Assembly (NCBI RefSeq): GCF_019929225.1
Contig: NZ_JAHZPA010000001.1
Location: 514,805 to 578,804 of the forward strand
DNA: 64,000 bases
Reading direction: 5' to 3'
Source of the DNA: Streptococcus sanguinis
Lineage (GTDB): Bacteria > Bacillota > Bacilli > Lactobacillales > Streptococcaceae
The notes under the pieces were generated by a model. The model was given only the letters and a program-made list of their open reading frames with translations, was not told where the DNA came from and did no database searches. The position numbers were made by a program, and so were the translations under genes. Positions 38,279 through 46,604 of this stretch are shown piece after piece. Each line of letters begins with the position of its first letter. The stretch's first letter is position 1.

Positions 38279-39238
38279 ATGACAAGGAAGAATTATTTTG
38301 AATTACTAAAAGAAAATGAAATGGATCCACATAATGAATATAAAAAAATAGTTCAACTATTAGAACATAAGGTTGTAATGTGCTTCCCGAAAATGAAACT
38401 TTCCCCCAATGGAACACCAGTGGTTGATGATTTTGTTGACGTTGATGGTTCGACTCATGAGGATTTCTTCACAGATGAATGGACATTAATGAATATGATT
38501 CGCAATGATTTTTTTGGGTATGAAAAAAGAAGAACTACAACTTCGTTTACTCAGTTACTGGACGAATTAGAAATTAATCACTGTAATGATTTTGATACTC
38601 TATATACATTTTTTGAATGTTTGCTGGATGTGTTTGAGGGCTTGAATTTAGATATAAGAGTCCGGAATTATGAAGAATTTATTGATTTAATAAGTGAAAT
38701 TAGAAAAAATATAAACATAATTTTAGATGAATCAAATCATGAACTGATTACTTTAGAAAATGGTGACAAAATTATCGTTGAAAAGAATGTTTATGCCTCG
38801 GAAGTTTCTCAGATTATATCTGAAACTAGTATTGAAGATGCGATAAAGGTTTTAGAATATAATCATTTTTTAAATAAGGGAAATATACAGCGTAAGAAAG
38901 AGATACTTCTTTCTTTAGCAGGCTATTTGGAGCCGTATCTCAAGGAGTTTGAACGACCTAAAAAACTATCTGATGAATCAAAAGTCATTTATACTGAATT
39001 AAAAGAAGTATTGCGGCTAAATAAGGATAAATCAAAAATTATTGCTTTTGATAGGCTCTCTGAGATGTATAACAAAGGAGGATTAAGGCATAACAACGAT
39101 AAGCAATATCATCTAAATATGAATGATGAGGAATTGGAACAATGGTATGATAATATTTATTCTTCAACCTTGTTTGTGATTCTCAGTATGGAAATGGGAA
39201 AAAATTTATCTAAGTTAAATGAATTGAAAAAGAAATGA
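38279..39238 (+). CDS. Uncharacterised protein, possibly HEPN/abortive-infection related
   Basis: A 319-residue, mainly helical soluble protein, visibly more AT-rich in codon use than parE and parC. I do not recognise it. Its N-terminal third contains FVDVDGSTHEDFFTDEWTLM. The C-terminal part has YNKGGLRHNNDKQYHLN, in the place where many HEPN or Abi-type C-terminal domains carry an Arg-His motif, though the spacing is not canonical. It starts 17 nt after parE. Insertion between core genes and unlike composition suggest horizontal gain; a defence role is speculative. Confidence 0.55.
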   Translation: MTRKNYFELLKENEMDPHNEYKKIVQLLEHKVVMCFPKMKLSPNGTPVVDDFVDVDGSTHEDFFTDEWTLMNMIRNDFFGYEKRRTTTSFTQLLDELEINHCNDFDTLYTFFECLLDVFEGLNLDIRVRNYEEFIDLISEIRKNINIILDESNHELITLENGDKIIVEKNVYASEVSQIISETSIEDAIKVLEYNHFLNKGNIQRKKEILLSLAGYLEPYLKEFERPKKLSDESKVIYTELKEVLRLNKDKSKIIAFDRLSEMYNKGGLRHNNDKQYHLNMNDEELEQWYDNIYSSTLFVILSMEMGKNLSKLNELKKK

Positions 39239-39270
39239 CTTCACCCCACACGAAGAATCATCCTCGTCAC

Positions 39271-39432
39271 CTCTGAAACAGTAAATTACACATGAAGAAT
39301 TGCTTGTTTCAGAGCAAAAAACAAATCACACATGTGTGATTTGCATTTTTAGAGCAAAAGCCGAACGTTTACATGTGTTCCGAGCGGTTTTGTAGTAAAA
39401 GATTAAAAAACACATGAAGAAAGAGGAGTTTT
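39271..39432. promoter_or_regulatory. Intergenic region with palindromes and four ACACATG motifs
   Basis: An inverted repeat CTCTGAAACA/TGTTTCAGAG spans 39271-39280 and 39305-39314. A perfect 22-nt palindrome lies at 39322-39343, followed by T-rich sequence, so it could end the upstream gene. ACACATG occurs at 39288, 39328, 39410 and, inverted, at 39331 and 39372. These may be operator sites for the DUF6261-fic genes. Confidence 0.5.
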
Positions 39433-40179
39433 ATGAAAAAAGAATATGGAATCACTAGTTTAACTGTACGCAATTTAGAAAACAACGAATTTTTCCAGCT
39501 CATGTCCGAGAGTCGGAGCGAGGTTGCGGCTTTTATCAAGGAAAATAAGGTGGATGGCATTTACACGACCAAGCTGGATGAGATGGACAAACTTCTGGAA
39601 CAGCTGCAGGGCGGGCTTCATCAGACCAAGTCCAGCAAGCTGGTGGCTAGTTTGGATCAGGCTGACCGCGAGCGTGATGATGCTTTGGGTACGCTGCAGT
39701 CTTTGGTTCGGGCCTTTGCACGGGTCAAGGATGCAGCGACCAAGGAAGCTTATGAGACCCTGTCTCAGCTTCTGAAAAACTACACCGGTCTAGCTGCAAC
39801 TAGCTTGGAGAAGGAGACCGAGGGCATCAACCACCTGCTCCAGGAGCTGAAAAAGCCGGCCTACCAGACAGCACTGGCTAAGCTTCATCTGGAAGCCCAT
39901 GTCGACAGTCTGGCAGCTGCTCAGAAGGCCTTTGAAAAGGTCTACAAGGAGCGACTGACTGAGCTCAAGGGCAAGACACCGAGCCAGAATAAGAACGTAC
40001 GCCTCAAGCTGCAAGAAATCTATGATTTTCTGGTGGATTTCACTGCAATCATTGCTTATGCTTATCCTGAAAGAACTCACGTGGTCAATCTCCGCGACCA
40101 CCTCAATACCATCCGCAGCCGCTATAAAAAACGCAAACCAGCTAAGAAGGTGAAAGAAGAAGTGGCGGAGGCGAAGTAG
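39433..40179 (+). CDS. DUF6261 family protein
   Basis: A 248-residue, highly helical and Lys/Glu-rich soluble protein beginning YGITSLTVRNLENNEFFQL. It matches my recollection of DUF6261, a family without known function. Coiled-coil-like segments lie around 60-180, and the tail (RYKKRKPAKKVKEE) is strongly basic, which might bind nucleic acid. AAGAGGAG precedes the ATG. The fic gene follows after 26 nt, so the two probably form a unit. Confidence 0.65.
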   Translation: MKKEYGITSLTVRNLENNEFFQLMSESRSEVAAFIKENKVDGIYTTKLDEMDKLLEQLQGGLHQTKSSKLVASLDQADRERDDALGTLQSLVRAFARVKDAATKEAYETLSQLLKNYTGLAATSLEKETEGINHLLQELKKPAYQTALAKLHLEAHVDSLAAAQKAFEKVYKERLTELKGKTPSQNKNVRLKLQEIYDFLVDFTAIIAYAYPERTHVVNLRDHLNTIRSRYKKRKPAKKVKEEVAEAK

Positions 40180-40205
40180 CAACTTCTGACGAAAGGAGAC
40201 AGCCA

Positions 40206-40811
40206 ATGACGCTTGACAATAAACTGGGCCTGACGGATTCGCTTGAACTAGCCAAGATGGAAGAAAAAATCAGTAAGACCCGAGCTAAAGAGCTTTTTGA
40301 AGAGCAGCTTCTGGACGATAAAGCAGCTGGCACCTATGCCACTCTGGCCTTTATTCATAGGTTCTTGTTTGAAGAAATCTATGACTTCGCTGGCCAGATT
40401 CGGACAGTCAATCTCTCTAAAGGGAATTTTCGCTTTGCGCCTGTCATGTATCTGGCAGCTTCCTTGGAAAATATCGACCGCATGCCTCAGCAGACCTTTA
40501 ATCAGATTGTCGAAAAGTATGTCGAGTTAAATATTGCCCACCCTTTCCGTGAGGGGAATGGCAGAAGCATGAGGCTTTGGCTGGACCACCTACTCAAGGC
40601 TGAGCTAGGACAAGTCGTGGACTGGTCTCAAGTGGACAAGGAAGATTACCTCCTAGCTATGGAGCGCAGCCCCATTCGAGACACAGAAATCAAGCATGTC
40701 CTCAAGCAAGCCCTCACAAAGGACATTCATAACCGCAACCTCTACATGAAGGGCGTTGACCATAGTTACTACTATGAAGGCTATAGTCTATATAAAGCTG
40801 AGGAGTTGTGA
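40206..40811 (+). CDS. Fic-domain protein (class III, self-inhibited)
   Basis: A 201-residue Fic protein. The active-site loop HPFREGNGRSMR begins at His112 and is fully canonical for AMP transfer from ATP to a protein hydroxyl. The C-terminal S187-YYY-E191-G192 fits the inhibitory motif [S/T]xxxE[G/N]; placed at the C terminus it makes this a class III Fic, where the helix blocks ATP and is released on activation. Class III enzymes of other bacteria modify gyrase and topoisomerase IV; the target here is unknown, but the gene lies between parE and parC. AAAGGAGA precedes the ATG. Confidence 0.88.
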   Translation: MTLDNKLGLTDSLELAKMEEKISKTRAKELFEEQLLDDKAAGTYATLAFIHRFLFEEIYDFAGQIRTVNLSKGNFRFAPVMYLAASLENIDRMPQQTFNQIVEKYVELNIAHPFREGNGRSMRLWLDHLLKAELGQVVDWSQVDKEDYLLAMERSPIRDTEIKHVLKQALTKDIHNRNLYMKGVDHSYYYEGYSLYKAEEL

Positions 40812-40840
40812 GATAAGAAAGTTTGCAGAGGAGTGATTAG

Positions 40841-41377
40841 ATGACAATGCTTGAAACTGACCGTCTCATCTTACGGGACTTGCAGGAATCAGATTTGCCG
40901 GCTTTGATTGCTCTGAATCAGGATTCGGATGTCATGCAGTATTTCCCAAAGCCATATAGTCAAGCGGAGTCCTTGCGTCTTTATCAGGGCATTCAAGATG
41001 AAGTTAAGGCTTGTGGCTACAGTCTTTGGGCTGTTGAAGAAAAGTCCAGTCAGGAGTTTATCGGCTTGGTAGGTCTGCACCATTCGGATTTACGGATTTT
41101 TGCTGGAAAAGAAGCTGTAGAAATCGGCTGGCGTCTGCGAAAAGAGTCTTGGAATCGTGGTTATGCGACGGAGGCTGCCCAAGCCTGTCTAGACTTTGCT
41201 TTTCAGCAAGCTGGCTTGTCAGAAGTTTACTCTTTTACATCCTTGCTTAATCAGCCTTCTCAGAAAGTCATGCAAAAGCTAGGCATGGAATTTGTCAAAG
41301 AATTTGATAATGAAAAAGTTCCAGCTGACAGTCCGCTTTATAGACACGTCCTCTACAGAATCAAGAGTTTCAACTAA
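40841..41377 (+). CDS. GNAT-family N-acetyltransferase (RimJ/RimL-like)
   Basis: A 178-residue acetyltransferase opening LETDRLILRDLQESDLPAL. RKESWNRGYATEAAQACLDFAF forms the acetyl-CoA loop region and NQPSQKVMQKLGM the C-terminal strand, as in ribosomal-protein N-acetyltransferases. The substrate is unknown. GAGGAG precedes the ATG. It follows fic by 29 nt and precedes the AadE-like gene by 16 nt. Confidence 0.88.
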   Translation: MTMLETDRLILRDLQESDLPALIALNQDSDVMQYFPKPYSQAESLRLYQGIQDEVKACGYSLWAVEEKSSQEFIGLVGLHHSDLRIFAGKEAVEIGWRLRKESWNRGYATEAAQACLDFAFQQAGLSEVYSFTSLLNQPSQKVMQKLGMEFVKEFDNEKVPADSPLYRHVLYRIKSFN

Positions 41378-41393
41378 AAAGGTAGGTATTCCC

Positions 41394-42209
41394 ATGAGAA
41401 CTGAAACCGAGATGTTTGATGTGATTTTGCAAACCGCAAAAGCGCTACAGGTCGAGGCTGTTGCTATGTCCGGCTCGCGGACAAACCCAAATGCTCCCAA
41501 GGACGAGTTCCAAGACTATGATGTGGTCTACATTGTGGAGGATTTGGATGGTCTGACAGCTGACCTTGCTTGGTTGGAAATGTTTGGTAAGCGCATGATC
41601 GAGCAGCATGTCCTACTAGACCATCGCCGCCTCTATCTCATGCTTTTTGAAGATGGCAATCGGATAGATTTGACCCTTTGTTCTAAGGAGCACATCAAAG
41701 AGTGGGTGGATAGCGAAGCGGATTTCACGGTGCTGGATGACCCGCAGGGGCTGTTTGCTCCCTATGCACTGACACCCAAGCGCTATTGGACGACACCAGC
41801 TAGTGCGATTGACTTTGACAAATCCTGCAATGAATTCTGGTGGGTCTCAGCTTATGTGGTCAAGGGCATTCATCGAAATCACCTTGTCTATGCGACGGAT
41901 CATCTGTATGGAATCTGCCAGCAAGAATTGCTCAAGCTTTTAGCTTGGCAAGTGGCAGCAGGTAAGGGAACGGTCGATGTTGGCAAGAACTACAAGTACC
42001 TCTTTCAGTATTTGCCTACCGAGAAAGAGAAAGAATTTACAGCCTTGCTTGATTTTTCTGACCCGAAAAAAATCACCAAGTCTCTCTTAGCTACCATGGA
42101 CTTTTTCCACAAAGAAGCACAAGCCTTCTCTATCAAAACCGGCTTCCCCTACGACAAAGCAACTGCAGAGAAGATGATTGAGTATGCTAAAGAGAGGCTT
42201 AGCTTCTAG
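41394..42209 (+). CDS. Aminoglycoside 6-adenylyltransferase-like nucleotidyltransferase
   Basis: A 271-residue protein of the AadE/Ant(6) family. MSGSRTNPNAPKDEFQDYDVVYI is a nucleotidyltransferase core with GS and paired acidic residues, and RIDLTLC supplies the third Asp. The family moves AMP onto streptomycin, but chromosomal members like this are often uncharacterised, so resistance must not be assumed. The ATG at 41394 follows AAGGTAGG; the longer frame runs into the GNAT gene and is rejected. Confidence 0.85.
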   Translation: MRTETEMFDVILQTAKALQVEAVAMSGSRTNPNAPKDEFQDYDVVYIVEDLDGLTADLAWLEMFGKRMIEQHVLLDHRRLYLMLFEDGNRIDLTLCSKEHIKEWVDSEADFTVLDDPQGLFAPYALTPKRYWTTPASAIDFDKSCNEFWWVSAYVVKGIHRNHLVYATDHLYGICQQELLKLLAWQVAAGKGTVDVGKNYKYLFQYLPTEKEKEFTALLDFSDPKKITKSLLATMDFFHKEAQAFSIKTGFPYDKATAEKMIEYAKERLSF

Positions 42210-42244
42210 TTATTATTAAAAAGAAAAATAAAAAGAGAATTATT

Positions 42245-44695
42245 ATGTCCAATATTCAAAACATGTCCCTTGAGGACATCATGGGAGAGCGTTTTGGTCG
42301 CTACTCCAAATACATCATTCAAGATCGGGCCTTGCCGGACATTCGCGATGGCTTGAAGCCTGTTCAGCGCCGTATTCTTTATTCCATGAATAAGGACGGC
42401 AATACCTTTGACAAGGGCTACCGCAAGTCTGCCAAGTCAGTCGGGAACATCATGGGGAATTTCCACCCCCACGGTGACAGCTCCATCTACGATGCAATGG
42501 TCCGTATGTCTCAGGATTGGAAAAACCGTGAGATTCTCGTTGAGATGCACGGAAACAACGGTTCCATGGACGGTGATCCACCGGCGGCTATGCGTTATAC
42601 TGAGGCGCGGCTGTCTGAGATGGCTGGCTATCTTTTGCAGGATATCGAGAAAGATACCGTTCCTTTTGCTTGGAACTTCGACGATACCGAGAAGGAGCCG
42701 ACCGTTCTGCCGGCAGCCTTTCCTAATCTTTTGGTCAATGGAGCAACTGGGATTTCCGCTGGTTATGCGACTGATATTCCACCTCATAATCTAGCCGAAG
42801 TCATTGACGCGGTTATCTATATGATTGACCATCCGTCTGCCAAAGTGGACAAACTCATGGAGTTTCTGCCTGGCCCAGATTTTCCGACAGGAGCTATTGT
42901 CCAAGGCCGAGATGAGATCAAGAAAGCCTACGAGACTGGCAAAGGTCGCGTCGTGGTGCGCTCCAGAACTGAGATTGAAAAGCTGAAGGGCGGAAAAGAG
43001 CAAATCGTCATCACCGAGATTCCTTACGAGATTAATAAAGCGGTCTTGGTCAAGAAGATTGACGATGTGCGGGTCAACAATAAGGTGGCTGGTATTGCTG
43101 AGGTGCGGGACGAATCCGACCGGGACGGTCTTCGCATTGCCATCGAGCTCAAGAAAGACGCCAATACCGAGTTGATTCTCAACTATCTTTTCAAGTACAC
43201 TGATTTGCAAGTCAATTATAACTTCAACATGGTGGCTATTGACAATTTCACGCCGCGTTTAGTGGGGATTGTACCAATCTTGACTAGTTATATTGCTCAC
43301 CGCAAGGAGATTATTCTGGCTCGCAGCCGTTTTGACAAGGCCAAAGCTGAAAAACGACTTCATATCGTGGAAGGACTGATTCGGGTTATTTCCATCTTGG
43401 ACGAGGTGATTGCCCTGATTCGTGCTTCAGAAAACAAAGCAGACGCCAAGGAAAATCTGAAAGTCAGCTATGATTTCACAGAGGAGCAGGCTGAGGCTAT
43501 CGTCACTCTCCAACTCTACCGTTTGACCAATACAGACGTAGTGGTTCTGGAAGAGGAAGAAGCAGAGCTGCGTGAGAAGATTGCAATGTTGGCAGCCATT
43601 ATCGGCGATGAACGCACCATGTATAATCTCATGAAGCGAGAGCTCCGTGACGTGAAGAAGAAGTTTGGCAATCCGCGTCTCAGCGAGCTGCAGGATACGG
43701 CAAACGCCATCGAGATTGATACAGCTAGTCTGATTGTTGAGGAAGAGACCTATGTCAGCGTGACACGTTCTGGTTATATCAAACGGACCAGTCCGCGTTC
43801 TTTCTCTGCTTCAACCCTAGAGGAGATGGGCAAGCGTGACGATGACAGACTGATTTTTGTTAGCCCGGCCAAGACGACCCAGCATTTGCTGTTCTTTACG
43901 AGTCTTGGAAATGTTATTTACCGGCCTGTTCATGAGCTGTCAGACATCCGCTGGAAAGAAATCGGAGAACACCTAAGTCAGACCATCAGTAATTTTGATA
44001 CCAAGGAAGAGGTTATCTATACAGAATTGCTGGACAGCTTTGAGGAGGGAACCTACTTTGCAGCGACCAAACTGGGACAAATCAAGCGTGTAGAGCGTAA
44101 GGAGTTCAGTCCTTGGCGGACCTACAAGTCTAAGTCACTCAAGTTTGCCAAGTTGAAAAACGAAGAAGATCAGGTCATTGCTCTGGCACCGATTAAGCTG
44201 GATGATGTTATGCTCGTGACCAAGAATGGCTATGCACTGCGCTTCAATATTGAGGAAGTTCCTGTCATCGGAGCTAAGGCGGCTGGAGTTAAAGCCATCA
44301 ACCTCAAGAAGGACGATGTCCTAGCGGCAGCCTTTATCGCCAATACAGACTCACTTTACCTCCTGACTCAGCGTGGTTCCCTCAAGCGTATGGCAGTCAC
44401 AGATATTCCTGTTACCAGTCGGGCAAATCGCGGTCTTCAAGTTTTGAGAGAGCTTAAGACCAAGCCACATCGTGTCTTTGCAGCTGGACCAGTCTATGGC
44501 GAAGCAGTGGACTTTGACCTCTTTACAACAGAAGCTGAAGCTAGCGAAGAGCAGATTTTGCAGGTGCTTTCTAATAAAGGAACTGCCTATGAGATCAATC
44601 TAGCTGATCTTAGCCTGTCTGAGCGAACTAGCAATGGCAGCTTCATTTCAGATACCATTTCAGACGAAGAAGTCTTCTCAGCTTACATCAAATAA
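42245..44695 (+). CDS. parC: DNA topoisomerase IV subunit A
   Basis: An 816-residue DNA-cleaving subunit of topoisomerase IV. The catalytic Tyr lies in AAMRYTEARLSEMA. The quinolone region reads [12 protein letters not shown] with Ser79 and Asp83, the susceptible form in pneumococcal numbering. A C-terminal beta-pinwheel follows (repeats such as VTRSGYIKR and VTKNGYALRF). It is separated from parE by accessory genes and ends at a terminator. Confidence 0.97.
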   Translation: MSNIQNMSLEDIMGERFGRYSKYIIQDRALPDIRDGLKPVQRRILYSMNKDGNTFDKGYRKSAKSVGNIMGNFHPHGDSSIYDAMVRMSQDWKNREILVEMHGNNGSMDGDPPAAMRYTEARLSEMAGYLLQDIEKDTVPFAWNFDDTEKEPTVLPAAFPNLLVNGATGISAGYATDIPPHNLAEVIDAVIYMIDHPSAKVDKLMEFLPGPDFPTGAIVQGRDEIKKAYETGKGRVVVRSRTEIEKLKGGKEQIVITEIPYEINKAVLVKKIDDVRVNNKVAGIAEVRDESDRDGLRIAIELKKDANTELILNYLFKYTDLQVNYNFNMVAIDNFTPRLVGIVPILTSYIAHRKEIILARSRFDKAKAEKRLHIVEGLIRVISILDEVIALIRASENKADAKENLKVSYDFTEEQAEAIVTLQLYRLTNTDVVVLEEEEAELREKIAMLAAIIGDERTMYNLMKRELRDVKKKFGNPRLSELQDTANAIEIDTASLIVEEETYVSVTRSGYIKRTSPRSFSASTLEEMGKRDDDRLIFVSPAKTTQHLLFFTSLGNVIYRPVHELSDIRWKEIGEHLSQTISNFDTKEEVIYTELLDSFEEGTYFAATKLGQIKRVERKEFSPWRTYKSKSLKFAKLKNEEDQVIALAPIKLDDVMLVTKNGYALRFNIEEVPVIGAKAAGVKAINLKKDDVLAAAFIANTDSLYLLTQRGSLKRMAVTDIPVTSRANRGLQVLRELKTKPHRVFAAGPVYGEAVDFDLFTTEAEASEEQILQVLSNKGTAYEINLADLSLSERTSNGSFISDTISDEEVFSAYIK

Positions 44696-44700
44696 TCATC

Positions 44701-44727
44701 AAACCAGTTCGCAGGAGCTGGTTTTTT
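44701..44727 (+). terminator. Terminator of parC
   Basis: A 10-bp stem AAACCAGTTC/GAGCTGGTTT (one G-U) with loop GCAG, then T. Confidence 0.92.
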
Positions 44728-44771
44728 CAATTTCTAAAAGTTTGATAGTGGCACAAAAGATTGAATAACAA

Positions 44772-44825
44772 AATTTTCTGAAAATTGAAAATAATACTTG
44801 AAAATATCTTAAAAAGGTGTAAAAT
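44772..44825 (+). promoter_or_regulatory. ilvE promoter with perfect CodY box
   Basis: 44772-44786 reads AATTTTCTGAAAATT, a 15 of 15 match to the CodY consensus. The promoter TTGAAA (44798-44803), 16 nt, TAAAAT (44820-44825) starts 11 nt later. Confidence 0.85.
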
Positions 44826-44869
44826 AAGGAGTATCTAAAAATGAAGTTTGGAAGAAGAGGAGAAAGACC

Positions 44870-45889
44870 ATGACTGTAAATCTTGACTGGGAAAATCTAG
44901 GATTCTCATATATGAAACTGCCTTATCGCTACATAGCATACTATCGCAATGGCCAGTGGGAAGACGGAACGTTAACGGAGGACGCTACGCTCCATATCTC
45001 TGAGTCGTCTCCTTGCCTTCACTACGGTCAGCAGGCTTTTGAGGGTCTGAAGGCTTATCGAACTAAGGACGGCAGCATTCAACTCTTCCGTCCGGATAAA
45101 AATGCGGAGCGTCTGCAACGGACAGCTGATCGCTTGCTCATGCCGCAAGTTCCTACAGAAATGTTTGTGGAAGCAGTCAAGCAGGTTGTCCGAGCTAATG
45201 AAGAATATGTGCCACCTTATGGAACAGGGGGAACCCTTTATATTCGGCCTCTCTTGATTGGAGTCGGTGACATTATCGGAGTGAAGCCGGCCGAAGAATA
45301 TATTTTCACTATCTTTGTAATGCCGGTCGGCAATTACTTCAAAGGCGGTCTGACTCCGACTAACTTCATTGTCTCAGATGACTATGATCGCGCGGCACCG
45401 CACGGAACTGGTGCGGCAAAAGTGGGTGGTAATTACGCTGCTAGCTTATTACCAGGAAAGATTGCTAAGGATAAGCATTTCTCAGATGTGATTTATCTGG
45501 ATCCAGCAACCCATACCAAGATTGAAGAAGTGGGCTCTGCTAATTTCTTTGGTATTACCAAGAATAATGAGTTTGTAACGCCGCTCAGTCCCTCAATCTT
45601 GCCATCCATCACCAAGTACTCTTTGCTTTATCTGGCGGAGCATAGACTAGGGCTTAAACCGATTGAGGGTGATGTTCCACTGGCAGACTTGGGTAAATTT
45701 ACTGAAGCTGGAGCTTGTGGAACAGCTGCAGTTATCTCTCCTATTGGAGGTATCCAGCACGGCGATGATTTTCATGTCTTTTATAGCGAGACAGAAGTCG
45801 GTCCAGTCACTCGCAAGTTGTATGATGAATTAACTGGTATCCAGTTTGGTGATGTTGAAGCGCCAGAAGGTTGGATTGTGAAAGTATAA
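44870..45889 (+). CDS. ilvE: Branched-chain amino acid aminotransferase
   Basis: A 339-residue fold-type IV PLP enzyme exchanging amino groups between glutamate and the branched-chain keto acids. SSPCLHYGQQAFEGLKAYR, GTGAAKVGGNYAASL with the PLP-binding Lys, IEEVGSANFFG and FTEAGACGTAAVISPI are intact. AGAAGAGGAG precedes the ATG. The perfect CodY box predicts repression when branched-chain amino acids are ample. Confidence 0.97.
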   Translation: MTVNLDWENLGFSYMKLPYRYIAYYRNGQWEDGTLTEDATLHISESSPCLHYGQQAFEGLKAYRTKDGSIQLFRPDKNAERLQRTADRLLMPQVPTEMFVEAVKQVVRANEEYVPPYGTGGTLYIRPLLIGVGDIIGVKPAEEYIFTIFVMPVGNYFKGGLTPTNFIVSDDYDRAAPHGTGAAKVGGNYAASLLPGKIAKDKHFSDVIYLDPATHTKIEEVGSANFFGITKNNEFVTPLSPSILPSITKYSLLYLAEHRLGLKPIEGDVPLADLGKFTEAGACGTAAVISPIGGIQHGDDFHVFYSETEVGPVTRKLYDELTGIQFGDVEAPEGWIVKV

Positions 45890-45892
45890 TCT

Positions 45893-45920
45893 AAAAACTG
45901 TCCTTGATTGGGCAGTTTTT
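45893..45920 (+). terminator. Terminator of ilvE
   Basis: Stem AAAAACTG(TCC)/(GGG)CAGTTTTT, 11 bp, loop TTGATT. Confidence 0.9.
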
Positions 45921-45943
45921 CTGTAATTCTACCCTAAGATAGC

Positions 45944-45972
45944 TTGCGAAGTCAGCCTTTTTCGTGTACAAT
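45944..45972 (+). promoter_or_regulatory. Promoter of the DUF2969 gene
   Basis: TTGCGA (45944-45949), 17 nt, TACAAT (45967-45972). Confidence 0.7.
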
Positions 45973-45994
45973 AGAAATTTGAAAGAGGTAAGTT

Positions 45995-46225
45995 ATGAGT
46001 AAAAAAGATAAAAAGATTGAAATTCAAATCACAGACAGCAAAGTGAAAGTCGGAGCAGACCAATTTGACGGTTATAGCCTTGCTATTGGCAAGAAGGTTA
46101 TTGGCGAGATTGCTGAACTAGATGGACAGTTTGCAATCATCAAAAATGGAAATGCTGAAAGTTTTTATAAAAAACTTGAAAGAGCTGTTGAAACTTTAAT
46201 TGAAACCTATAATTTAAGCAAATAA
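45995..46225 (+). CDS. DUF2969 family small protein
   Basis: A 76-residue cytosolic protein (IEIQITDSKVKVGADQFDGYSLAIGKKVIGEI) of DUF2969, found across lactic acid bacteria with no known function. GAAAGAGG precedes the ATG. It has its own promoter and stands just before the tRNA-Tyr/tRNA-Gln promoter. Confidence 0.85.
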   Translation: MSKKDKKIEIQITDSKVKVGADQFDGYSLAIGKKVIGEIAELDGQFAIIKNGNAESFYKKLERAVETLIETYNLSK

Positions 46226-46229
46226 GGGC

Positions 46230-46258
46230 TTGCATTTTCATTGTATCAATGTTATAAT
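46230..46258 (+). promoter_or_regulatory. Promoter of tRNA-Tyr and tRNA-Gln
   Basis: TTGCAT (46230-46235), 17 nt, TATAAT (46253-46258). Confidence 0.85.
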
Positions 46259-46275
46259 AGATAGCGTTGATTGTC

Positions 46276-46356
46276 GGAGAGATAGCGAAGAGGCTAAACG
46301 CGGCGGACTGTAAATCCGCTCCTTCGGGTTCGGGGGTTCGAATCCCTCTCTCTCCA
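46276..46356 (+). tRNA. tRNA-Tyr (anticodon GUA)
   Basis: Acceptor GGAGAGA/TCTCTCC, anticodon loop CTGTAAA giving GUA, a long variable arm (CTCCTTCGGGTTCG region) as in class II tRNAs, and T arm GGGGGTTCGAATCCCTC. CCA is not encoded. Confidence 0.96.
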
Positions 46357-46369
46357 TTCTTTATATTAA

Positions 46370-46441
46370 TGGGGTATAGCCAAGCGGTAAGGCAAGGGAC
46401 TTTGACTCCCTCATGCGTTGGTTCGAATCCAGCTACCCCAG
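46370..46441 (+). tRNA. tRNA-Gln (anticodon UUG)
   Basis: Acceptor TGGGGTA/TACCCCA, anticodon stem AGGGA/TCCCT with loop CTTTGAC giving UUG. It follows tRNA-Tyr by 13 nt on the same transcript. Confidence 0.96.
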
Positions 46442-46568
46442 TTCTTAGGTAATAGATCTGATAAAATAATAAGATGTCTTCTGGTGTTTTATTTCTTTAT
46501 AGGATGGAAATCGTTAACGATAGATCAATGTCATTTGCGGGTGCTTAGGAAAATAAATAAGTAGTATG

Positions 46569-46584
46569 TCAAGCGAAAGCTTGA
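46569..46584 (+). promoter_or_regulatory. GNRA hairpin before the rpsA ribosome site
   Basis: TCAAGC-GAAA-GCTTGA sits a few bases upstream of GGAGG. A hairpin with a GAAA tetraloop here may serve S1 autoregulation. Confidence 0.5.
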
Positions 46585-46604
46585 TTGTTGGAGGATTTTT
46601 TTAG

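Noticed and set aside
41394..42209. Calling the AadE-like gene a streptomycin-resistance determinant
   Set aside because: Family membership alone does not prove resistance, and there is no mobile element or resistance cluster around it.
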